The notes under the pieces are model-generated. The model saw nothing but the letters and a program-made list of their open reading frames with translations, had not been told where the DNA came from and did no database searches. A stretch of DNA of 29,430 nt from a virus. Position numbers and translations under genes: made by a program. Of this stretch, positions 8,243 to 16,084 are shown one piece after another. Each line of letters starts with the position of its first letter. Positions within the stretch are counted from its first letter, which is position 1. The stretch lies in the IMG/VR virus record IMGVR_UViG_3300047562_002570, positions 1 to 29,430 of that record; one strand, written 5' to 3'.

Positions 8243-8250
8243 TATTTATT
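8243..8250 (-). promoter_or_regulatory. Late promoter box (AATAAATA)
   Basis: AATAAATA on the minus strand is followed by a low-complexity leader of AAAAAT repeats and ATG at 8227. It lies between the stop of the collagen-like gene (8261) and the small structural gene. Because the whole leader is A-rich, chance matches are more likely here than elsewhere. Confidence 0.45.
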
Positions 8251-8260
8251 TTGATATTTA

Positions 8261-11200
8261 CTAAAATAACATTGCTAGAATAACTAAACTCACATCATCT
8301 GTTGATTTGAGTCCTTGAAGACCTTGAAGTCCTTGAACTCCTTGAAGTCCTTGAAGTCCTTGAGTGCCTTGAAAGTTACTTAATGATCCTTGAGTACCTT
8401 GGTGTCCTTGAAGACCTTGAACACCTTGACGACCTTGTGTACCTTGAAAACCTTGAGCACCATGTTGACCTTGTGTACCTTGAAGTCCTTGAAGTCCTTG
8501 AGTGCCTTGAAAGTTACTTAATGATCCTTGAGTACCTTGGCGTCCTTGGAGTCCTTGAATACCTTGAAGACCTTGGACACCCTGATTACTTAAACCTTGA
8601 AGACCTTGAAGACCTTGAAGACCTTGAGTACCTTGAAGTCCTTGAGTACCTTGATTACTTAAACCTTGAAGTCCTTGAGTGCCTTGGAAGTTACTTAATG
8701 CACCTTGAAGACCTTGGAGTCCTTGAGTTCCTTGAGTTCCTTGGAAATTACTTAATGAACCTTGAAGACCTTGCAGTCCTTGAAGACCTTGGTGTCCTTG
8801 AAGACCTTGGTGTCCTTGAAGACCTTGAACACCTTGACGACCTTGTGTACCTTGAAGTCCTTGAGTACCTTGGAGACCTTGAACACCTTGACGACCTTGT
8901 GTACCTTGAAGTCCTTGAGTTCCTTGAAGTCCTTGAGTACCTTGGAAGTTACTTAATGCACCCTGAAGACCTTGGAGTCCTTGAGTTCCTTGAGTACCTT
9001 GGAAGTTACTTAATGCACCCTGAAGACCTTGAGTTCCTTGAAGTCCTTGAACACCTTGAGCACCAAGAGATGAATAAACCTGCCAAGTTCCAACTCCACC
9101 ACCTTCATCCTCATAAATCAAATCTAAAATAGTGTTGCCAATATCAATAGTTAAATCTTCAGATTTATTTTCTATTGTTTTACCATTTCTTGCAATTATT
9201 AAATTAGTTTGCCTCCAATCTCCACCATCTGCAACTCTAGCTACCATTCCATTTGATGGGGATGCTGGTAAAGTTAATGTAAATGTCCCACCAGTCGTAT
9301 CTGCAATAATTTGATCACCATCTACCAAAGTATAATTTGATGTTTTTCTCACCCAATTAGCTGCTTTACCACCATCACCCTTTGTTCCTTGAAGACCTTG
9401 AAGACCTTGTGTACCTTGAAGACCTTGTGTACCTTGATTTCCCTGAACACTTAAACCTTGAGTTCCTTGAAGTCCTTGAAGTCCTTGAGTACCTTGGAGA
9501 CCTTGAGTACCTTGAAGTCCTTGCGTACCTTGGAAGTTGCTTAATGCTCCTTGAAGTCCTTGGAGTCCTTGAAGTCCTTGAGTACCTTGGAAGTTACTTA
9601 ATGATCCTTGAGTTCCTTGGCGTCCTTGGAGACCTTGAAGACCTTGTGTACCTTGAAGTCCTTGAGTACCTTGAAGTCCTTGAGTACCTTGGAGACCTTG
9701 AACACCTTGACGACCTTGTGTACCTTGAAGTCCTTGAGTTCCTTGAAGTCCTTGAGTGCCTTGGAAGTTACTTAATGAACCTTGAAGACCTTGGAGTCCT
9801 TGAAGTCCTTGAGTTCCTTGGAAATTACTTAATGAACCTTGAAGACCTTGCAGTCCTTGAAGACCTTGTGCACCTTGAAGACCTTGTAGTCCTTGAAGAC
9901 CTTGTGCACCTTGTGTACCTTGAAGTCCTTGAGTTCCTTGAAGTCCTTGAGTTCCTTGATTACCTAAACCTTGAGTGCCTTGAAGTCCTTGAGTACCTTG
10001 AAGACCTTGAGAACCTTGAGAACCTTGAGTTCCTTGAAGACCTTGAGTTCCTTGAAGTCCTTGAGTGCCTTGGAAGTTACTTAATGCACCCTGAAGACCT
10101 TGGAGTCCTTGAGTTCCTTGAGTACCTTGGAAGTTACTTAATGCACCCTGAAGACCTTGCAGTCCTTGAAGACCTTGCAGTCCTTGAAGACCTTGTGCAC
10201 CTTGAAGACCTTGAAGACCTTGAGTTCCTTGATCACCTTGAAATCCTTGAGTACCTTGGAGACCTTGAGTTCCTTGATTACCTAAACCTTGAGTACCTTG
10301 AAGTCCTTGAGTACCTTGATCACCTTGCAGACCTTCACCATCAAGTCCTGAAATTCCTTGAAGACCTTGAACTCCTTGAAGTCCTTGATTACCTTGAGCA
10401 CCATCTACACCATCTACACCATCTACACCAGAAACACCTTGAGTACCTTGGAAGTTACTTAATGCACCCTGAAGACCTTGGAGTCCTTGAGTTCCTTGAG
10501 TACCTTGGAAGTTACTTAATGCACCCTGAAGACCTTGTAGTCCTTGAAGACCTTGTAGTCCTTGAAGACCTTGTGCACCTTGAAGACCTTGAAGACCTTG
10601 AGTTCCTTGATCACCTTGAAGTCCTTGAGTACCTTGAAGACCTTGAGTTCCTTGATTACCTAAACCTTGAGTGCCTTGAAGTCCTTGAGTACCTTGGAGA
10701 CCTTGAGAACCTTGAGAACCTTGAGTTCCTTGAAGACCTTGAGTTCCTTGAAGTCCTTGAGTACCTTGGAAGTTACTTAATGCACCCTGAAGACCTTGGA
10801 GTCCTTGAGTTCCTTGAGTTCCTTGGAAATTACTTAATGAACCTTGAGTTCCTTGGCGTCCTTGTGTACCTTGAAGTCCTTGATTTCCTTGAAGTCCTTG
10901 ATTACCCTGAAGTCCTTGATTACCTTGAAGTCCTTGATTACCTTGAAGACCTTGAGTTCCTTGATTACCTAAACCTTGAGTCCCTTGAAGTCCTTGAGTA
11001 CCTTGGAGACCTTGAGAACCTTGAGAACCTTGAGTTCCTTGAAGTCCTTGAGTACCTTGGAAGTTACTTAATGCACCCTGAAGACCTTGGAGTCCTTGAG
11101 TTCCTTGAGTACCTTGGAAGTTACTTAATGCACCCTGAAGACCTTGAGTTCCTTGAGAACCTTGAGTACCTTGAAAGTTACTTAATGAACCTTGAAGTCC

Positions 11201-11530
11201 TTGAAGTCCTTGAAGTCCTTGAGTGCCTTGAAAGTTACTTAGTGATCCTTGAGTTCCTTGGTTCCCTTGTGTACCTTGAAGTCCTTGAGTACCTTGAGGA
11301 CCTTGAAGTTCATCAATTGAAGTCCAATATCTCTTCCCAACATATCCACCAACAGCAGTTAATACATACGATTCTCCAAAAGGTCTTGGATTAGCAGTTG
11401 TTGATCCAACACCAACTTTAGGATCTCCTAAATCGGGTTCTGCTTGCTCTAAACCTAAAAATTCATATCTATCTGAAGTAATTCCAGATTGATCATATCT
11501 CCTTACTCTTCCAGAATTATATTTTGTCAT
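8261..11530 (-). CDS. Collagen-like fibre protein, 1089 aa
   Basis: Residues 1-75 form a globular N-terminus (ITSDRYEFLGLEQAEPDLGD) that I have seen as a conserved attachment domain in fibre proteins of aquatic T4-like phages. Residues about 76-715 and 823-1075 are collagen-like Gly-X-Gln triplets, mostly GLQ and GTQ, without proline. The triplets are broken about twenty times by an (A/S)LSNFQ insertion that puts six residues between glycines. A globular domain of about 105 residues (YTLVDGDQIIADTTGGTFTL onward) interrupts the fibre. The C-terminus is only 15 non-repeat residues ending VSLVILAMLF, with no obvious trimerisation domain. It should form a long trimeric fibre. DNA repeats make length changes likely. 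Confidence 0.8.
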   Translation of the reverse strand: MTKYNSGRVRRYDQSGITSDRYEFLGLEQAEPDLGDPKVGVGSTTANPRPFGESYVLTAVGGYVGKRYWTSIDELQGPQGTQGLQGTQGNQGTQGSLSNFQGTQGLQGLQGLQGSLSNFQGTQGSQGTQGLQGALSNFQGTQGTQGLQGLQGALSNFQGTQGLQGTQGSQGSQGLQGTQGLQGTQGLGNQGTQGLQGNQGLQGNQGLQGNQGLQGNQGLQGTQGRQGTQGSLSNFQGTQGTQGLQGLQGALSNFQGTQGLQGTQGLQGTQGSQGSQGLQGTQGLQGTQGLGNQGTQGLQGTQGLQGDQGTQGLQGLQGAQGLQGLQGLQGLQGLQGALSNFQGTQGTQGLQGLQGALSNFQGTQGVSGVDGVDGVDGAQGNQGLQGVQGLQGISGLDGEGLQGDQGTQGLQGTQGLGNQGTQGLQGTQGFQGDQGTQGLQGLQGAQGLQGLQGLQGLQGLQGALSNFQGTQGTQGLQGLQGALSNFQGTQGLQGTQGLQGTQGSQGSQGLQGTQGLQGTQGLGNQGTQGLQGTQGLQGTQGAQGLQGLQGLQGAQGLQGLQGLQGSLSNFQGTQGLQGLQGLQGSLSNFQGTQGLQGTQGLQGTQGRQGVQGLQGTQGLQGTQGLQGTQGLQGLQGRQGTQGSLSNFQGTQGLQGLQGLQGALSNFQGTQGLQGTQGLQGTQGLQGLQGTQGLSVQGNQGTQGLQGTQGLQGLQGTKGDGGKAANWVRKTSNYTLVDGDQIIADTTGGTFTLTLPASPSNGMVARVADGGDWRQTNLIIARNGKTIENKSEDLTIDIGNTILDLIYEDEGGGVGTWQVYSSLGAQGVQGLQGTQGLQGALSNFQGTQGTQGLQGLQGALSNFQGTQGLQGTQGLQGTQGRQGVQGLQGTQGLQGTQGRQGVQGLQGHQGLQGHQGLQGLQGLQGSLSNFQGTQGTQGLQGLQGALSNFQGTQGLQGLSNQGTQGLQGTQGLQGLQGLQGLSNQGVQGLQGIQGLQGRQGTQGSLSNFQGTQGLQGLQGTQGQHGAQGFQGTQGRQGVQGLQGHQGTQGSLSNFQGTQGLQGLQGVQGLQGLQGLKSTDDVSLVILAMLF
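8310..9065 (-). repeat. Collagen-coding 9-bp repeat tract, C-terminal fibre segment
   Basis: Tandem 9-bp units, read on the plus strand as variants of CCTTGAAGT/CCTTGAGTA, encode Gly-X-Gln. They are interrupted by a constant 21-bp block encoding ALSNFQ or SLSNFQ. Units differ by silent changes, so the array is imperfect at DNA level. Confidence 0.85.
9379..11308 (-). repeat. Collagen-coding 9-bp repeat tract, main fibre segment
   Basis: About 1.9 kb of the same 9-bp unit. It includes a longer-range duplication: about 10067-10293 and 10445-10671 match nearly base for base at an offset of 378 bp (42 units). Between them are three GVD triplets near 10400-10435 that are unlike the rest. Confidence 0.85.
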
Positions 11531-11539
11531 TTATTTAAC

Positions 11540-11887
11540 TCACTGTTTTGCAGTTTCTAATACACTTAAAACTAAAGATAAAGAATTATTTTGACTTGCT
11601 TGAATTTTAAAAACATCATTGGTTTCTAAAACAAGTCTCCCATCCGAAACAATACTATATCCATCCTTTGGAGGTATTGGTACAGAATTACTTAAAACAT
11701 AGTCTGATGGAGACTCTGTGGTTCTGGAATGATATGCGGTTACTGACGCAATTCCAGAAGATTTATTTGTAACTTGAGATAAGATAACAATAGATGCTAC
11801 ACCAGCTGGACATGTATATATTCCAGTATTTGTAGTTGTTAAATCATATCTAATTGTTCTGAATTTATTAAGAGCAACTACTGCCAT
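11540..11887 (-). CDS. Small beta-sandwich-like structural protein, 115 aa
   Basis: Paralogue of the 122-aa protein at 7859-8227, judged by strand order and length (TTTNTGIYTCPAGVASIVIL, VPIPPKDGYSIV, VFKIQASQNNSLSLVLSVLE). It lies one base after the stop of the first collagen-like gene and 9 nt before the second, on the same strand, so it is part of one fibre operon. Such small proteins often cap or connect fibres in myoviruses, but that role is inferred here from position only. Confidence 0.65.
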   Translation of the reverse strand: MAVVALNKFRTIRYDLTTTNTGIYTCPAGVASIVILSQVTNKSSGIASVTAYHSRTTESPSDYVLSNSVPIPPKDGYSIVSDGRLVLETNDVFKIQASQNNSLSLVLSVLETAKQ

Positions 11888-11888
11888 C

Positions 11889-14800
11889 TTATCCTAACGC
11901 TATGATTAATGGTGTTACTGTATTTAACAAACTTTGATTGAACGCTCTTCCAGAAATTGTTCCAGTCAACTGATTTACTGTTACGTCCGGACCAATTCTA
12001 AAGTTTCCTGATTGATTTGTTCCAGTAAAGATAATTTTACCCCCATCCAACATTACAAATTCGTTTTCTGGAATTGTGACCCCACCCAAAGCAGGTTTTG
12101 CTGTATTAATATTTGTTCCCGATCCAACCCACTCTAAGGCGATTGTTGTTGCGAGTTGCAAACTCAATCTTGAAAAATAAACTGTGGATCCAGCATTTAC
12201 AGTATTATTTAGATTTTGTTGCAGAACTACAGTTGAAATTCCAGCAGATGGTAGTGTTGCACTTTCTATACCGTAATAAATTGGATACATTACAGTTGTA
12301 AGTGCTAAACCGACACCACCATTATGTGTAATTGTGTAACCTGGATTTACCAAATATTGCGATCCTGTATTATTCACATCTATTGAAGTAATCTCTCCAG
12401 ACTCTGAAACATTTACCGAAACTTCCGCTTCAATTCCACTAGGTCCTGTTGGAGATGAAATTGTAATAATTGGTGGATTATTTGCAGAATATCCAGATCC
12501 ACTATTTGTAACTTCAATTTTTTGAAGTTGATAGTATAACGTATCAAAATAAATTGCTTGTCCATCGTATGGACGTAAAGAACCTATTCCCGATATTACA
12601 ACTGTATCCGGATTATTTCCATTGAAATCAACTTCATTTACAACATGACCAGTATAACGATAAATGGATCGACTATACTGATCTCCAACTCCACTTGCCA
12701 CAAGAGCTTTATTTCCAAAAGAGCAGTTAGAGTTTGTAATGTCACATTGACCACCACCAGAAGTCCAGTGTCCAAGATCATTACAAATTGTGAAAATTGA
12801 AACTAACTGGGCATAAGCACCATTTGTAATTGAAACCCCAATTCCATTTTGATTGTATTGAGTATAAGAATCAACAGACATCGATCCAGTAACACCAAAA
12901 TCATCTAAATCTCCTGGTTCGGCATGAAATCCATCTACTTTCATACCAATACTATTTGATATGAAATTAGTACAGTTTCTTATATAAGGTCCTTGTGTAA
13001 TATTTCCAACTCCAGGGGAATAGACATTTCCTCCAATTTTTGTGGAAGACCAATTATTATTTGATTGATTATCATAATTTGATGGATGTGTTTCAGTAAT
13101 TCCAGAAGCTTGAAAACCTTGATTGGTAATAGAGTTAATTACTCCAACACACGAATTGATTGCAGACTTGACATTTGAACAATTTCCAATATCAGTATTA
13201 CTAATTCCATCTGGTTGCATACTCAAATCTCTAACTTGAGTATAGACATTCTGATGATTTCCATTCCATATAACATTATTAATGCAAGAATATGCAATTC
13301 CAACTGAATAAGTTAAAGCTTCAATAACATTTACTTTTTGAATTGTAGATACTACTGTACTCGAATAATAATTTGATCCTATTCCAACACATTTTGAGTT
13401 TCCACCTCTAGTAATATCAAAACATACTGCTTTATATGCATCTTTAATTAAAATTACCAAACTTGCCTCATTTTGTGCGGACAACCCTTGATTTGCTGCT
13501 GCTTCATGACTAATAAAATCAAGATTTGTGCGAATCATTCTTGCACCATCAAAAAATCTGTCAGAAGAAACCCCAGATAATGGTTGAAAAGCAAAAACTG
13601 ATGCTCCATTTGTAGATGCTTGTCCAATAAAACTTAAGTCTGTAATGTGACAACCATTGTTAACATAAAAAAGATCTAAACCTGGATTTTGAGGTGTTAC
13701 GATACAGTTTCTTAATTCTGTGCCCTCTACCGAAACTAGTTTATTTAAAGTGACTGGATTATCTTCTATATAAGCTCCTGGAAAAACTTTTATAGTATCT
13801 CCAGAACTTGCAATTCCTGCAGCATTTTTAATTGTTCTCTTGGGATGATTTTCTGCCAATCCAGTGTTACTATCATTTCCATTTTGAGAAACATATATTG
13901 TTTTTCCAATTGGTTTGTAAGATGTTATAGTAACTCTTCCTTTACCATTTGTTGGATCAAGATCAATTCCAATTCCAGATACTAATTGAGTAACAATTCC
14001 AGCAAGAGTTGATCCATCACCAAGATAGTTTTTAGATGTTGTTGTACCAACAACTGTTAATGACACATTATCATATGGTACTGAAGTTCCGATTCCAAGA
14101 CTACCTGATGATGGTATAAAAGTTAGTTTTTGTGAAGAAACTTTGATTGAAGAAATGCCAGTAGTTACATTCGATGCAGTACTAATAGCAACAAATATTG
14201 GTTTATCAAATTCGTTATCATCAAATATTGTAATATCTGCACCAGAACCTTTTAATCCCTGAAGGCCTTGAAGACCTTGAATTCCTTGAAGTCCTTGAGA
14301 TCCTTGAAAACCTTGAGCACCTTGAAGTCCTTGGGATCCTTGAAAACCTTGAGCACCTTGAAGTCCTTGGGATCCTTGAAAACCTTGAACACCTTGATTT
14401 CCTTGAAGTCCTTGAAGTCCCTGAGTACCTTGGAAATTACTTAACGATCCCTGAAGTCCTTGAAGTCCTTGAAGTCCTTGAGTACCTTGGAAGTTACTTA
14501 ATGCACCCTGAAGACCTTGCAGTCCTTGAAGACCTTGTGCACCTTGAAGACCTTGAGTGCCTTGGAAGTTACTCAATGCACCTTGAAGACCTTGAGTACC
14601 TTGAAGTCCTTGAGTACCTTGGAAGTTACTTAACGCACCCTGAAGACCTTGCAGTCCTTGTGTACCTTGAAGTCCTTGATTTCCTTGAAGTCCTTGATTA
14701 CCCTGAAGTCCTTGATTACCTTGAAGTCCTTGAGTGCCTTGGAAGTTACTTAACGCACCCTGAAGACCTTGCAGTCCTTGAAGACCTTGAGCCCCCTGAA

Positions 14801-15302
14801 GTCCTTGAAGTCCTTGAGTGCCTTGAAGACCTTGAAGACCTTGAGTTCCTTGATCACCTTGAAGTCCCTGAGTACCCTGAAGACCTTGCGTACCTTGAAG
14901 ACCTTGGGTACCTTGAGTTCCTTGAAAATTACTTAACGATCCTTGAAGTCCTTGAAGTCCTTGAGTGCCTTGAAGACCTTGAGTACCTTGAAGACCTTGG
15001 ATACCTTGAGTTCCTTGAAAATTACTTAACGATCCTTGAAGTCCTTGAAGTCCTTGAGTGCCTTGAAATCCTAATCCCTCCTTACCCTGAACTCCTTGCA
15101 ATCCTTGAGTTCCTTGAAAATTACTTAACGCACCCTGAACACCTTGTGCCCCTTCACCAACTTGCCCATCACCTCCTCCACCAGTACCAAGTTTTTCACC
15201 AGTATCACCGTCTACTGCATCACCATATACAATAATACCTTTATAAAAGGTAGCTTTCTCATTAAAATAAGACTCATTTCCAGTTACTGTAATATCTGCC
15301 AT
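11889..15302 (-). CDS. Collagen-like fibre protein with beta-helix head, 1137 aa
   Basis: Residues 1-47 are a short N-terminal domain (YFNEKATFYKGIIVYGDAV). Residues about 50-350 are Gly-X-Gln collagen-like triplets with eight (A/S)LSNFQ interruptions. A linker leads at about residue 445 to a beta-helix head: GKTIYVSQNGND, HPKRTIKNA, TIKVFPGAYIEDNPV, and later CDITNSNCSFGNKAL. Near the end is a domain NSGSGYSANNPPIITI...GEITSIDVNNTGSQY that also occurs in the gp5-like hub protein at 16085-18214. The gene starts one base after the stop of the spike gene. This layout (stalk plus carbohydrate-binding-like head) fits a tail fibre or side fibre. Glycan binding is an inference from the beta-helix fold. 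Confidence 0.8.
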   Translation of the reverse strand: MADITVTGNESYFNEKATFYKGIIVYGDAVDGDTGEKLGTGGGGDGQVGEGAQGVQGALSNFQGTQGLQGVQGKEGLGFQGTQGLQGLQGSLSNFQGTQGIQGLQGTQGLQGTQGLQGLQGSLSNFQGTQGTQGLQGTQGLQGTQGLQGDQGTQGLQGLQGTQGLQGLQGAQGLQGLQGLQGALSNFQGTQGLQGNQGLQGNQGLQGNQGLQGTQGLQGLQGALSNFQGTQGLQGTQGLQGALSNFQGTQGLQGAQGLQGLQGLQGALSNFQGTQGLQGLQGLQGSLSNFQGTQGLQGLQGNQGVQGFQGSQGLQGAQGFQGSQGLQGAQGFQGSQGLQGIQGLQGLQGLKGSGADITIFDDNEFDKPIFVAISTASNVTTGISSIKVSSQKLTFIPSSGSLGIGTSVPYDNVSLTVVGTTTSKNYLGDGSTLAGIVTQLVSGIGIDLDPTNGKGRVTITSYKPIGKTIYVSQNGNDSNTGLAENHPKRTIKNAAGIASSGDTIKVFPGAYIEDNPVTLNKLVSVEGTELRNCIVTPQNPGLDLFYVNNGCHITDLSFIGQASTNGASVFAFQPLSGVSSDRFFDGARMIRTNLDFISHEAAANQGLSAQNEASLVILIKDAYKAVCFDITRGGNSKCVGIGSNYYSSTVVSTIQKVNVIEALTYSVGIAYSCINNVIWNGNHQNVYTQVRDLSMQPDGISNTDIGNCSNVKSAINSCVGVINSITNQGFQASGITETHPSNYDNQSNNNWSSTKIGGNVYSPGVGNITQGPYIRNCTNFISNSIGMKVDGFHAEPGDLDDFGVTGSMSVDSYTQYNQNGIGVSITNGAYAQLVSIFTICNDLGHWTSGGGQCDITNSNCSFGNKALVASGVGDQYSRSIYRYTGHVVNEVDFNGNNPDTVVISGIGSLRPYDGQAIYFDTLYYQLQKIEVTNSGSGYSANNPPIITISSPTGPSGIEAEVSVNVSESGEITSIDVNNTGSQYLVNPGYTITHNGGVGLALTTVMYPIYYGIESATLPSAGISTVVLQQNLNNTVNAGSTVYFSRLSLQLATTIALEWVGSGTNINTAKPALGGVTIPENEFVMLDGGKIIFTGTNQSGNFRIGPDVTVNQLTGTISGRAFNQSLLNTVTPLIIALG
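14249..15152 (-). repeat. Collagen-coding 9-bp repeat tract, first fibre gene
   Basis: About 0.9 kb of 9-bp units of the same family as those at 8310-11308, with the same 21-bp interruption block. Blocks of tens of bases are almost identical between the two genes, so recombination between them is possible. Confidence 0.85.
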
Positions 15303-15303
15303 A

Positions 15304-16083
15304 TTATCTTTCCGTTATTACAGAGTTTAAAGATTCCCTAAAGTCTTGTGCAGACTGTAAAACATGAATTGTAGAATCCAGAACATTATCAATGGGTAAA
15401 TTATTTTTCAAATTACTTTCAGCAATTTCTAAAGCACCAGTAACTAAAGATCCAGGGCCTCCAGATAAAGCATCTTTTGCTGCTATAGCAAGATCCTGAG
15501 CAGTTCCTACTATATTTGCAATTTTTTCAATACTTGGAGTTATAATTTGCTGCCCAATTAATACTTTTCCTTGTACGGAACTCGTTACATCGCTACCAAT
15601 TTTACTTCCTTCAAACACTGCCGTAGAAAAAGATTTTGGAACTAAATTACCTAATAGACCACTTGCTTCACATTTATTCCCTTTCAATAATACTCTAGAT
15701 TTTCCATCAATATTGATATTTCTACCTGCTTTTAAATCAATATCTTCATCCGCTTCGATTACAATATTTTTACCTTTTATTTTTACAGATCCATTTCTCA
15801 TTGCAGTAATGGTAATGTCACCACTCATTCCTGCAATTACAATATCTATACCTTCACTAGAATCTTTATTTCCGGCAATAAATTCAATTGAACGATCATT
15901 CCATATTCTATAAGTACCACACTCAGTCAATCCAGTAAAATTTACATCTTTATTATCAGTAGTAGAATATAAAGCATAAACGTTTGTGCCATTTCCACCC
16001 ATTTGAGGATTGTTAGTATCAATCCTAAATTTTGGGCCAAAACTACATATATCTCTTCTCTCCCAATTTTGATCTCTTGCCAT
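15304..16083 (-). CDS. Baseplate spike protein, gp5 C-terminal beta-helix type
   Basis: Residues about 78-140 are short alternating strands (IDIVIAG, DITITAM, SVKIKG, NIVIEADEDIDLKAG, NINIDG, RVLLKG) with the glycine spacing of the triple beta-helix that forms the central spike needle in T4 gp5 and VgrG. In T4 this helix is the C-terminal third of gp5; here it is a separate 259-aa gene. It starts one base after the stop of the OB-fold hub gene. The N-terminal 70 residues include two cysteines and a WNDRSIEFI strand. The C-terminal 100 residues are predicted helical and unlike T4 gp5. It probably sits under the gp5-like hub at the tip of the tail tube. Confidence 0.7.
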   Translation of the reverse strand: MARDQNWERRDICSFGPKFRIDTNNPQMGGNGTNVYALYSTTDNKDVNFTGLTECGTYRIWNDRSIEFIAGNKDSSEGIDIVIAGMSGDITITAMRNGSVKIKGKNIVIEADEDIDLKAGRNINIDGKSRVLLKGNKCEASGLLGNLVPKSFSTAVFEGSKIGSDVTSSVQGKVLIGQQIITPSIEKIANIVGTAQDLAIAAKDALSGGPGSLVTGALEIAESNLKNNLPIDNVLDSTIHVLQSAQDFRESLNSVITER

Positions 16084-16084
16084 A

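Noticed and set aside
8310-11308. Regular short repeats that might suggest a CRISPR array
   Set aside because: The period is 9 bp, it is fully coding for Gly-X-Gln and has no unique spacers of constant length.
9382-11394. Long open frame (670 codons) on the plus strand through the collagen region, with similar ones at 8383-9132 and 14501-15235
   Set aside because: The 9-bp repeat of the fibre genes has no stops on the antisense strand, so these frames are a by-product. Their translation is a Leu/Glu/Asp repeat with no independent start context.
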